Assembly (NCBI GenBank): GCA_963514095.1
Contig: OY741273.1
Location: 21,428,046 to 21,492,045, forward strand
DNA: 64,000 nt
Reading direction: 5' to 3'
Source of the DNA: Eutrigla gurnardus
Lineage: Eukaryota > Chordata > Actinopteri > Perciformes > Triglidae
Shown: positions 26,988 to 40,462 of the stretch, piece by piece
How positions within the stretch are numbered: the stretch's first letter is position 1
Layout of the letters: every line of letters begins with the position of its first letter
The notes under the pieces: generated by a model
Database searches by the model: none
Seen by the model: the letters and a program-made list of their open reading frames with translations, nothing else
Told to the model about the DNA's origin: nothing
Translations under genes and position numbers: made by a program

Positions 26988-27950
26988 GTGCCTGATTCCA
27001 TAAAGGAGGGAAAAAAACATCCATTTACAGCCAGGGGTCAGCTCAAAGCCTGGACATCCCCCCTCTCTTCCTCCCCTCCCTTTCTCCATGCTGCCCGGGT
27101 GAAAGGGTTACACCCTGGCTGATTTACGATCAGTGGAATTGTTCATGGCGAGATGCGGAATCTGACCTCCTCGAACACACAAGCCCATGCCCACTCGCAG
27201 ACGCATGTGTGCAAGCAATCGCCGAGGCTCACATCTTAATTCTTGTCTCCACCGACACCTTCCGTCCATTTTTCCTCTCGTGCGAGAACACATAAGCACT
27301 CCCACCTGCCTGCCTCACTTATTCCTCTCTAGCCCAAATCAGAACTTTTATGGAAAGGCAGTGGCAGGGGTGTCTTTTCCCCAGCACTTATAAATCCTAA
27401 TAAAGCTATCATAATAAATGTGTAATCCGCCGTGTCTGGGTGACGGGAGGCGATACAGAGAGAGGGACAGCCACAGATGACTGGCTGGATTACCAGCGGC
27501 TGAAACCAGAGCTTCCAAAGCCCCTACCGAGCATTAGCAGGAAGAAATCCAATCAGTCTGGAGCTATTCTCTTTAACACACACGCACGCACGCACGCACA
27601 CAAATTAGAAGAGACATGCACACCCTGAGACACATAGAGGACATTGTCTGAGAGGCAAATGGGGAGCATTTCCATCCATGAGCGAACAAACATTCTGTGT
27701 AACTCATTTTTTCACTTTTAGCCAAGCATGCAGTCGGCTCTGCACACGCACACAAACACCCACGGACACACACACACACACACCCACGGACACACACAAA
27801 CACACACACAGCTTCCAGCTGCAAGCTCCATATATCTAATCTGGGGAACAGTTGTGAAACATGCACCGGTGATGAGCCAAAGGCAACATCTTCTATATCT
27901 TACATCTTGAAGTCAGCAGATCAGCCTTGAGCAACCTCGAGGGGACATCG

Positions 27951-28013
<63 letters not shown>

Positions 28014-31000
28014 GTCTTTGTTTGAATCCATGCGCGAGAGTGTGCAATTTTGGGGGGGGGTTTTGCGCAACTCGGCACCGGCATGGTCTTACCGACATGT
28101 TATCACGAGTCCTCGTCCTGGACTCCGGGGTGTGCTCCATTACAGCTCCCACGCATGCCTGTCTGGCAGGACTCGCGGCTCTCCCACAGGCAAGCACATC
28201 CATTCATCTCTATCTTCCTGACCCCAGCTGATAAATCAAGCCACCGTGTCCTTAGACTGCCAGTCCAAGCCCTATTCAAGATATTCGCTTTTCCCAGGGA
28301 TGGAAATTAGTGATAAAAAAGGCACTTAGCTTGCCACCCAAGAGCAGAGCAGTAAAGATGACCGAAGTAATGATCGGCTATAAGTGGAGGAGAGCAGGAG
28401 GGGAGGTGAAGAGAAAGGGCCAGGGTCGTAAAAATCCATTTGCACAACAACCAGTTACAAAATGGCTCAATGACAAAACAACGGGAGGCTTTGAACGCTC
28501 CCCCCAGGCAAGCATGCTCTTCTCCAGCTCCAGAGAAGAGGCTGCATTCATGGGTGTGTTTTACTAGAATAATTACACACACTCACACATACAATCCAGC
28601 AGCATTTGTAATGAAGCCTCCACAGATCAATACAACTCATCTAATTCATTAGCGTGAGAGCTAAATATAGCACATTGCCCCTCTCTTCAGCATGGGCTTC
28701 TCATGCCTAATTATGCAAAACTCCTGTGAAATATTGCGAGAAAATAATTTCCCACTGCAGATAATCCACAAACCACCCCTGCAAATATCTGGCCTAAACC
28801 TAAATTATTTACAGCTTCAATGAACATGTTTTGACACACAGATTCCCTGGTTGGAAAACTTTCACGTATTATTTGCCGCTGCAGCTAACCATAGTGACCA
28901 TGGTTACATATATTGGAATATACCGTGTGTACTATTATGAACATAAAGCGACCATTTTAATCAGACTTAACAGGCACTTCCGTAATGCTCTCTATAATTG
29001 TTATCATACGCTAATTGTTGGCCTGGAGATTCCCAAATCCATGAATGTCACATTAAAACCTGTAATCCGTGGTGTCTCATTGTTGATTCACCATGTTCAA
29101 TAGGGTTAAATAAGATATTGCTATGTCAATATATCGGGCCAATCAGGGTTGTCCACTTCCTGTCAGAATTAAATAACACTTATTTATCCTTGAGTTAATC
29201 AATGCTACACTGGTGACTCATGGGAAGCCTTTCATGCCTGACTATTGGATTCTCACAAAGAAATGTCAGATAACCTAAACTGCACTTCAGGACAAAGATG
29301 TCCAAATCAGTATTGATCCTCATGGCCACCCCCCAGTCTACTACCACTTCCTTTGCCGCACACTTGCTCTAACCTCCATCATCCTTACCGGCCTGGTTGG
29401 TGGTGACGGTCACGGACACGGCCTGTTCCGGCCCGGGGCTCTGAGGCGAGACTCCGTTCACCGCCCACACCTCGAAGGTGTAGTTTGTGTGGGCCTGCAG
29501 CTCGTTGATGGACACCCTGGTTCCCTTCAGGCTCAGCTGCTGCGGGCTGAAGTGGATGCTGTTACCGCAGGCCTGACAGCGCCGGCCGTCCGGCCCGCAG
29601 CGCTTGCACACCACGTTGTATGTCAAGTCCTGGCGTCCTCCTGAGCTGAGGGGCGGGCTCCACTCCAGGTTGACCGAGGTCTCGTTCACGTTGGAGATGA
29701 GGTGGGCGGGCGCCGACGGAGGACCTATGGAGGAGGAAGAAAGAGTAATGAATATTTAAGAATTCACCAGTTTCGGGGAATTCTCCAAAGAAAGTATCCA
29801 ATGGGTCAGGTAATTCGCTTTTTTTCCACACATGCATATAAGAAAGACGTATATATGTAATTGACTGGGTGGTTCCTATATTCGGAGCGGTGCCTTCTTG
29901 AATTCCCTTTTAATGTCCTGTCCATTACAGTGAGGGAGGATCCAGTTCCACTTCAGTTAATTCAGCATGTTAACTGAAATCCAATAGGCTGGCAGCTTTC
30001 TTTCCCATTCATATGTCGAATCAGCGGGAGGTGGCAGGGCGCCCACGTCCGCTGTTAACAGCGGGGCTCCGTGGCACCCACTCCATTACTTTAGGCAAAG
30101 TTTGCTTTGGTCCCTGGTAGCCTATCAAGTTCCTGCTTTGATGTAGTGCTGCAACTTTCACATGATGAGCAGCGCCACAGACGTGTGCACAAACCTCCAA
30201 TGCTCATCAGTTTCAATTTTACATGTCGGCCCTATTGTAATTAATGTTTTTTTTGTGTGCTGCTTTCAAACATAAGCGACGGTAATTGACTTAACTATCT
30301 CGCTCTCTCTCTCTCTAGCACGCCTGCTCCCTGCCTCGCTCGCTGACTAATGAAGCGCACGCGAGCGGGCTGGGAGGGGGATCGATGCGGGGTGAAATAT
30401 GAAAGCTAGTCAGTCCGCAGACGAATCATTTCACCACGGAAATTAATTATCAGTGTTATTTTTGGAGGAGCAATGTGGCAATGAGTGATTTCACAGTGAC
30501 GGAGAGCAGCGGAGGGGCAGTGTGTGTGTGTGTGTGGGTGTGTGTGTGTGGGTATGGAGGAGTACGTGTGCTACTGTTGCAGCATTAATGGAAATGTGGA
30601 AGTCCGATTTTATCCATGATGCATGCATCGTCCTGACTCTGAGGCCCTGTGTGTGTGTGGACTGGCAGATAGTGGTGAATGTGAAGGTGAAACTATGGAT
30701 GGATGGATGGATGGATGGTGGATGGATGGATGAGGGAGACAGAGATGTGTGGAGGAGTCTCTGTTTAATCCAAAAATGACCGAAAGGGAAACTAACAGCA
30801 CAAAGTGTGAAGGTGTAAGTATACGCCTTACACTGTGTTAACATTAACGTCCCCTTACCAACCGCAGGCTTCGTTGAAAACCTATTAATAAATTCTCATT
30901 AAAAATGATGTGGGAAGCGCTGCCCCTTCTCCCACACTTTTTTCTCCCCCGCTCCCACTTTTCCTCCCTCGCTCTTTCACCTCATCTCCCTCCGTTTGCA

Positions 31001-34000
31001 TCGCAGACAATGGGAACAAGTTACAGATGGGGTTTCTAAATTAAGGCACCTACACCCGGCCGTCATTACAATAGTGCCTTTGTCAGTGTGCTAGGCTCGG
31101 CTAACCTCTACTCCCTTTCAACACTCAATAATGCGCTGTCTGCGTTGCACTATAAAGCTATTAATCGGCTGTTATCTCGTCTTACAGCGTCGTAAACCTA
31201 ACAGGACAAAGGTAATATATGTCCACTCAGCGTTGGAGAATGCGTGCTCGTGTTCCCCTGTTCTCATCCTTGCGGGGATAAAAAAGATCAAAATGTGCCC
31301 CCAAATTGAAGAGATTTGTTATTTAGACACAAATAAAGCATGTTGCTGAGAATAAGATGACAGGATCAATAGGCTAGCATTCTCATGTCCGCTAGCTAAC
31401 TGTGAGGCTGGAGCCAGGAGATGGTTAGCGTTAGTCAAGACTGAAAACACCTTCTAGATATAATACGACATATTAGTTAGTGAGTTGTTTAGCGGGTTTT
31501 TATTTCGTGTGGAAGGAGCCGAGCTAGCTTCCTCCACCAATCATGCTATCTAAGCTAACATCTCCTGGATCCGGCTTCATCGTTGGCGTACAGCCATGTG
31601 GGTGGCAAGAAAGGTAGTAAATGTACTTTAAATATGTAACTATTCCTTTCATGTGATAGCAAAGTGTCATAAAAGTACACAAATATGCGCGTTGGCAAGT
31701 GTGTATCACTTCAGATTGTTAATTTCTATGACAAGAGTTGAAACGGTGCTCTATAACTTTATGACTGCATAAAGTCTTATTCCACCATATGTCGGTATTT
31801 CCCCATGCATTCCATACACACAAACTACCTTAAGCTGTACCTGTCACTCTCCCACAATGCACCGGTGGGAGCAAGGGATCGTGGGAGAGCCGTCAGCTGT
31901 GACTGACACCCGTTAATTAATCCTGGGAGGGAGCGCGGTGGCGAGGGGGGGTAGCGCAACACTCATTCGTACAACGTTAGCATGGCCTTTAAATTCACAC
32001 TCCTTGTGGTTTGATTCCAGAAGGAGGCTTTGAAACTTTTCTCCGTGAAGAAACTTGGTGATTTCTTTTTTTCCCTTCCTCTACTTTTCCCTTCATTTAC
32101 AGGTCGTTGCAATTTGCCCCAAGCCTTATTCCTTTCTTTCCTGCCGCTCCACTCCTTCTCTCCTTCTTTAATCTGTCTTTGGCATTTTAACTCCCCCCCA
32201 TCCTCCATCTTTCCTCTCTGCATGCTCCCACCCTCTCCTTCTCCTCTTTTCATCCCTCTCTCTCTCCTTCTGTCTCTTTCTATCAGTAATTGTTAGCCGA
32301 GCGGTTGCACAGGGCCGAGCAAGAGAGCAGGCTAAATTGTCCAGAACATTGAGCCCGCTATTACCATCCGGCTGGGATTCATTCAGTGACCCCCTCGAGT
32401 CCTCCCCGACCTGCGCTCATTCCTCACTCCATTCCTCCCTCTTCCGCTACCAAAACCGCCGTTAAGAAAACTGGGCAGAATCTGAGAAACACATCAAGGG
32501 CCAGCAGAAACCCCAAAATGGAGAACAACCCCTCCTTATAACCCGAACGCAGTGGAGCAGCCAGCTCCCAGGAGTGTCTGCCGCTGGTCCTCATTACCGC
32601 CCTGCGGTGCATGTGTGTGTATTTATATTTACCCACATTTATTCCAGTGTGTTGCCTATTTTGCCCCAAACATATTTTATGTACTAGCCTAAACTGTGTG
32701 CTTATTCTGACTGAGCTGTAAATTGCGTTAGCTGGGTTACTCCCTGTTGACTTTATCAAATCCAAGTTTGTGACTGCAAGCTAAAAGTTGAACATTGTTG
32801 CACAGTTGCCTATGGATCTCAAGAGGTGGAACAGTCTGGACAAAGATGTGGGATATTTAAAAGCATGGCTACAAAAGTGGTCTATGAAGAAGTATAAAGT
32901 AACAAAAAGTGAGATAAAATAGACAGCAAGAGCAATGAACATAAGCCAGGAAACACAAAAGCACAACAAGAAACACAAAAATAAACCACCAAAAAAAGAC
33001 AGCTAAAGAAAATGTAAGTTTTTAAAAAGAAGAAAAAAGAAGAAGTAATATAACACATTTATCCTGCCAGGTTCCTTGGGCATGGCTGATCCAAGGCGTG
33101 GGAGGCGAGTGTCTCTTGTTTCTAATTTGGAAAGTGGTGTTTTTTCGATCGAACATAGCGCAAATTCATCACCGATCAAAAGAACAATCGCTGCAAATAC
33201 GAGCAAAAGATGCAAGGCAGGCTGACAGATGGAATACAGCGGGGCTACACGCAAAGAGTCACACAGAATTACACAACATCCAGTTTTAATCATCATCTTG
33301 CATCGCTAAACCCCCGAGCTAAGAGAGGGGAAAAGCGTATTCAATTGCCGACACACACACGCACACGCACACCCAATTACTGAAGATGCTGGCTCTTTCC
33401 CAGCCTGACCTTCAGCAAGGCAAACTGGGGAAATGACTTTAAGAGGGTTTTTTCCCCCTTCATCTGCTCTGTTCCTGACTCTTAGCGGGATTCAAGAGAA
33501 AAAGGGGGAACGGGAGAGAGAGAAAACAAGATATGGATGAGGAGGCATGTGTGAGTGACAGCTGTAATTACAGAGCTCTAACATGTGGGTGAGAAGTAAA
33601 AAAAAAAATTGCATGAGGAAGGAAAACAGCAGACGACAGACAGGGTGAGAGTTCAAAGGTCAGATGTTGACCGGCTGACGAGGCGGGGCAAAGGTCGGAG
33701 AGGCAGTCCGGCTAATGTTTAGTTCCGAACTGTGGAGTTGGGAACATACGAGAGACGTTGCAGTAAAATAAGCCGAGTAATGAGTTTCGACAGCTGTTGC
33801 CATACTCAAATACCACACTGCCTAACAGGATCATGAGGATGAGCCGCATGATTGTGCATTAAAATAAAACTCAAGATATTAGTGATGGGACAAAGCACGA
33901 AAGGGAAGGCATATGACATGCAGCTTTTTTTCATAAAAATGTAATAATACATTATCAGTGTTTTTATTAAAGTGACACATTCCACACTGCAATGTTAATT

Positions 34001-37000
34001 AATTGCAACCTCTAATGTTTCATATTCTATGTGCTGCTCCGCTATAGATAGTATCTCAGTGAGGCGCTTCTCCTGGTTAAACATAATATAACAAAAACGG
34101 TGTAAATTGTATGAAAACAGTACAGTTTTGTCTGTCTCAAACCCAAATATATTCAATTTATTTTAATGTGAAAAATCATGAAATGAATTACCAAAACATT
34201 AAATAATTGCCATCCTTGTTTGAAAATTGACTTCATAATTCGATTCTTCAATTAATCAACTTTTGTGAAGTTCTACAATGATGCTGTTTCATTGTGGAAT
34301 GTGGTGGTAACGTGATGCTTAATGGAAAAACTGGCATGGCAGTTTCCAAAGGGGGTACTTTTCCTGACAGCGGGTTTTCTGGGGTACCCATGCCAATTTT
34401 ATACTCAAGCAGTTCTGTGCAAAACAACACTTTTGCATGCAGTATAAATGTGTTATTTCTGCCTGTTCCTGCACACCCTAAATAGTCTTAGAATTGCATC
34501 AATTAGGTGGGACTGGAAAGCTGTGACCTTGTGGATCCAATGAGCCCAATTGTATTCATGTGTGGGGATTTTAGTCCCCATAGTAGCCATTTTTGGAAAC
34601 TTGACGCAACTGTCTAAAATGACCTCTCATGACCTCGGGGATAATCACAGCCTCATGTAACTTTACAACCACAAACTAAAGACCCAGGGCTTTCAGAGGA
34701 TATATGACTTTCTTTGGTATATTGACAATAAAGGGGTTTATTAGCAGAACAGAAGTGCTTGTCCTCCAATTGCAAACCCAAAATGTAGAATTTTCTTTCT
34801 CATTTTTAACAATATTGTTGCTGGTTTGTGCTAATTATTTTACCTTTTAGTGACACTTGGAAACACAGTGCAAACAGAGCTCAGCAATCAGCACAAGCCA
34901 GGGTTACACCTGTCTTTCGTCATACAATCATGCCAGGATGCATTAATTGTCAAGTCTGTACACACTCTCGCTCATATCGGGATCTGATCATGCCAAGGTG
35001 GACTGGCATTGAATTTGGATCTTTGTGAGGACAAGTGGACAACATGTGGGCACAATCTGGACAAATCATCAAAAAATAAATAAATATCGGGGGACATTTA
35101 TTGAAAAATGTATAGGAAATATTTTATCCACCTTTTTACAGCCGCTCCTTTGACCACTTAAATATATAACCTATACTATAATATAAAGCTGATCAGGCAA
35201 GTCGTATTGAAGTGGACACACAAATGCTGATACAGCGGAGTTCAAGTGGAGTACAAGTGCAACCACGGCCAAAGATGTAGCCAAAATGTGACAACCAAGG
35301 ACGTTGCAGATTGTGTTCAGGCATAACCCATAACTCTTACTATTATAATATTCCACACTTGAACATTGTTCGCGATGTTATATGGACGGCGTGCAGCGAA
35401 GGGAATAATAATTTCCGTTGCTGCTTGACGGTTGCGTGTTATGGAGGAGGTGTTTGTCTGCTCGTCTCATTCAATAAACTCTTTCTGCTGACTGATGAAT
35501 CCGGGGGAACTTGTCGGATCAAAAATATGGGCCAACTATGAGCTAAGCAACTCAACAGATGTTTTGGATGTAAAAATTGCTTCATGACACATCCTCACTT
35601 ATATACAAAAATATGTTACAAGTGAGTATGAACGCTATTATTTCCCTGGGAAATGTGAGTGGATGGGCTTTGTGTGTTATGTGGGTGGTGGAGTACGAAC
35701 TGCCAGTTGTGTGACTCAGAGAGGGAATGAGGTCTAACACAAGGAAGAGGTATCATTAGGTAGCAGGGTTATTAACAATATTTGTTATCGCAGGCATGGA
35801 GAGTCACTGGAATAACCAGATCCACCTGAGGTTGACTCACACAGCCGGATGGAACAAAGTGCAGACAAACACTGAGAAAATAAAAGGCTCTGATGCACTC
35901 CTGTATTTAGTCCCCGTTTCTGTCTCCTTGGCACCGCACACACTTCCTCAATTACATCTTATTCATTCTCTGCATACATCCCCAGCTCTCCCGTCTGCCC
36001 TTGTTTTTCCACCTTTTGCATCTCCTCCCCGCATCTCCGCTAATATCTTATCTATGTGTCTTTCTCTAGTGTTCTCGCCCTCCTCCGTTGTTTTGCAGCC
36101 TCCTTTGTGGAAGACTGAATCTGGGATGCGGCGGTTTATACCCTCATTAGTTCTCTGTCATTGTGACTGATCGCTAAGTACCACCTGGAATCAAAAGACA
36201 CCTATTAAACCAGCAGCCGCCTGCTTAATGCGAGTGCAGAAACGTTTTCTGTGTGTGTGTGTGTGTGTGTGTATGAAGGGGGGTGATTCAGGTGGACTTT
36301 GCGAAAAAAAGAGCAAGAAAGGGAGACGCCATGACCATTTTAAGGTAAAATCAATCACTGTGTGTTGGGTGTTGTTCTCAGCCTTGTGTAACAAATACGT
36401 AGCTATGTTTCCCTGTGAATTTCATGCAGGTGTACTTACGGGTGCAGGGCATTGACGCTGGGTCCGTTTCAGAGCGGAAGTATCCCTTGTCGCAGACACA
36501 GGAGGTGGATCCCTCCCTGACGGAGTAGCTGTGGAGCGGACACTTGGCACAGGATCCATCGGTGGCCAGAGCACGGAAGTAACCAATCTTGCAGGCTGGA
36601 AGATAACAAGAACACAGAGGGTTAGTTTGCTTTTAGATTAATAAGGTCGATTGAAAGTCGATAAAAAAATGATACATAATTTGATACCACAGTAAAAATT
36701 TTACAAAACCCTACTTAAGTCAATGTTGACTCTTGTTTATTCCTGTAAGCGTCCTGTGTTTTGCATGAAAGCTTTATGATCTTGCCCATTTTCATACAAT
36801 TAGCAACAAGAAAACAAGATGTCGCCCAAAGCCTTCAATTTCTTTCCCCAATCCTCCCTCCCACTGTCTTTATTCTCCATCGTCGGTGCTTTGTCCACTT
36901 TCTCACAGACCTGCGTTATTTGATCAAAAACAACGGAACAGGAGTAAAGGCCGCAATTTCCCCTGAAAAAAAGGTGAAGATCAAATAACCACCTCTTGTC

Positions 37001-37148
37001 CTTGTCACAATTTTAAGCTATGCTCAATTGGCAACACTCAGTGCTGCAGCGAAACCAAAGCCGTTGGCATTTCAGACCATTTAACAAACAAATGCCACCA
37101 CACTTGGCACTCAAGGAGCTCTTTCTCTCTCACGGGCCTCTGTGTTTG

Positions 37149-37216
<68 letters not shown>

Positions 37217-40200
37217 CAGTCTGAAGTGGCAAACTAAGTGACACTTTTCCTTCTTTTGGCGACAGTGCTCGCCTTTCTTTTGAGCGACAGTTTGATTGGA
37301 GGGCTCGTGTTTCAAGGAGTTTCTCCCCTCGTCTATTGGTTTCTGTAATGGTTAGAGAAGCCTAGCAGGGTTGTGTTTCACCCTCGGTGCACTGAACCAG
37401 AAGAGGAGGACAAAAGAGCAATTCTCCTAGAGGTGCGGCACAGACAGTCGCAACACCGATTGGACCAAATAACCTGTCAGTCAATGAGGCAGTGGGCGGC
37501 GAATGGTATTGGGGCCAGAGGGTCTGTGGTTTGAGTTTTGGTAAAGTGCCCCCCCTTCTGCCATGCACACGCATACGATCTGGGTATGTACCTTCGCAAG
37601 CAAAAACCCAGATCGCAAAAAAAAGTGTATTTGAAAATTCATGGATTCCAATGTCACAGTCATAAATACATCAGGGGATCCTGCATACAAAAGAACAGCC
37701 ACATAAACAAACTCCCACATGTGTTCACCACACCAGAAATCAAACCAATGCCGACCCACACACAAGGCAACGAGGAGGAAGTCTGTCCTCCAACAAAAAC
37801 ACACACATTCCACCAACCAACCCGACATGCGTGCACGTACAAACAGAAAAAGAAGTCCACAACCCCACTAAAGTACCGGGAAATCCCTTCTCTTGGAGGC
37901 GTAATAAAGTCAGACTCTTTTTGCCCCGCAGCCGCTCTTCTCTCGCAGCTGGATTAGAGTAGCGTGGCGTTAACCGGGCTGGGCTAGCTGCTACCTGCTG
38001 AGCCATTCTTTACCCGTTCCCACTCAGTCAAGCGGGGCTAAATCCCTGCCGCTTCACTCGCTAATGCTAAGCTAAGGGTCTCTTTGATTGTAGCCTGCAG
38101 GGGTTCGTGAAGCCTCCGTTTCTTTTCTTCAGGTTTGCAAAAAAAAAAAAAAAAATGGGAGAGATTAGCCGGGAGGTGCTTTGTGTTATCTCTTTATCTT
38201 TTAAAGCAATCTTCCGGCCCAGACTCATCACTACAGACGCAAAGGACACTGGTATTTGTGGGTATTGTTTAAGAGGTTGTGAACGCTTCAGGTGACGAAA
38301 CACAAAGTTGTTGTCAGGGTGTGTACATGTGCGCTGACCGGGAAAAGTGTCCGGAGTTGAGAGTGGGGTCAAGCAGCTGTTTGAAACTGTGCCCCGGCTA
38401 AAAGCTGAAGGGAGAGTTAATTGAGTCCCATGCTTCAGAGCCTTTGGGCCTGAGCCTCTTTAAAGAGACACCGTCTAAGAGCGGCCTACCTCAAACTGTG
38501 CATGGTTGATGAGTTTTTCACTTATTAAGCTGTCCTAGACTGACCCCAGTAGCCCCCCCCCCACCCCAACCCCCACCTCCCACAGGCTGTCCCAGAATCC
38601 TTTGCCCATCTCCAAATCCCTATTTGCCAAAGACCACGCTCCAGCATCTTCATCTGCGGTTTTCAAAGTCTGCATTTCAGAAATTGTGTTTGAAAATGTG
38701 ATGTCAACATTTGAGGGCTTGTTTATGGCAGCGGCTGCCTCGCAGAAAGGAACAGTCGGGGGAAAAGAGAGGTCGACATCCGAGTAAAGCTGGAGAATTT
38801 GCTTTCTATTAGGGGTGTGTGATTGTGTGTGTGTCTGAGGGAAGAGACCGCAGTAGTGGGTGGTCCAAGAGACCGTGGCTTCAGAGAAGAATCTCCCTTA
38901 AGACTCGCTGGATTTATCACTGTCCAGGCCAGCCCTGGCAAAAGCCGCACACAGACACAAATACAGACACACATGAACACACGTGTATTTAGTTTTTATG
39001 GGATGTGAGCTGAGAAGTCCTCATCATATCCCCTCATACAGCTCTCAAATGACTAACCCAATTTTTCCACACCATCTTTTCATACAGTCTCCTTTTTTTT
39101 CACCGCTCCGCTCTCCATAACTCTCCGGTATTGTTTTTTTTTTTTTTTTTTTCGAACTCTCATTCGCCCTCTATCTCTCTCTCTCTCCCTGCTCTCCTAG
39201 GCTTTCTCTCGGCAGGCCTCCTTTCAGACAGAGAGGGGTTTGTCAGGTGCCAAATCCCTGAGCTGAGAGATCAAAGGCAGACAAAGAGACTGGTGACTTA
39301 CTGTTCTATTCTGGAAAGGCAAAAAATGGAATCCCTCATAGACCAGGACATCGCATTCTTCCCCCTTTTCTCCCCCAGCAGCTCTTTCACTCATTCAATC
39401 CTCCTCTTTGGCTTTAGTCTTTTTTTCCCCCTTTTGTCAGCCTCTCCCCCGCCCCATCGCCATCCCTGTTGTCTCTAAGCTGAAGCACGTTTGGAGGAGA
39501 AGGGGGCGACGAGGGTGTAGGGAGTAGGGTTGTGGGAGTTAATGAGTAGTTTTGTCCGTGTGGTGGGGTTTTCTGCTGGCTGAATTGGGTTGCACCGCAT
39601 GAGGGGAGGGGGAAAAAAACGGGAGCTTCTGTTCGAGACAAAATCGTCGACGCAGCCATGTGCAAAAAAACCAGGAGTGCACAAAAGCTAATGATACAAT
39701 GATAGCTACCCACACGCGAGTCGGCTAAAAACCCGACTAAAGTTTCCCTCCGAGTGGCAACAACCTACACACCAGGCCTTGAAAAGCCGTGGACGCTCCC
39801 TCACGCTGCTGCCGTATAAAAACCACATCTACCCACACACACCCACCCACCGCAACCCATCTTGAGTGACCCGCATGCAGAGCCTCATACACAACAAAGT
39901 ATCCAAATCACTGGGGATTGAAAGCATGAGAGAAAACTTGGCGCAACAATAACCGAGCAAAAAAAAAGGGCAATATAACACCTAGCACACGGCACATGAT
40001 TATTAGGCTTGAACAGGCAGAACAATTCCCTCTCTTATCATGAAAATAAGAGAATTAACTTAAAGCTACACCATTTTCTCTCCTTTCAAGCTTGCGCTTT
40101 ATCTTCTTTGGGTGATGGAAATGCGGCCACTCTTTTTTTAGTCATAACAGACAGACAGCGCTCTTCAGAAGAGCAGACTCACAATGCAACTCTTTCAAAA

Positions 40201-40424
40201 AACGGAGCGATCGGCTTTCAAGACCTGAGGGCAAGGATAGTCTCTCCTTCTCCTGCACCTTGAGGAGCCAGCGATCTCTACTGAGCCGGCCTTTATGGCA
40301 TATCCCTCTCCCTTTGTGTCTTTTCTATCTCTTTTTCTCCCTATGGAAGGCAGTGTGTTGCACAGGTGAGACTCAAGCTGAAAAGGAATACTATTCCAGG
40401 AGTGCTTTGTTAACCCCCCAACTG

Positions 40425-40462
<38 letters not shown>

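Larger units (their letters stand above)
23835..29388 (-). other. epha4 intron 5
   Basis: 5554 nt. Contains three long dinucleotide tracts and a candidate conserved-element-like stretch at about 28700-28815. No additional exon recognised. Confidence 0.9.
29725..36439 (-). other. epha4 intron 4
   Basis: 6715 nt. Mostly unique sequence; a GATG-type tetranucleotide repeat, a GT tract and a pyrimidine-rich run (32060-32285). No further exon recognised. Confidence 0.9.
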
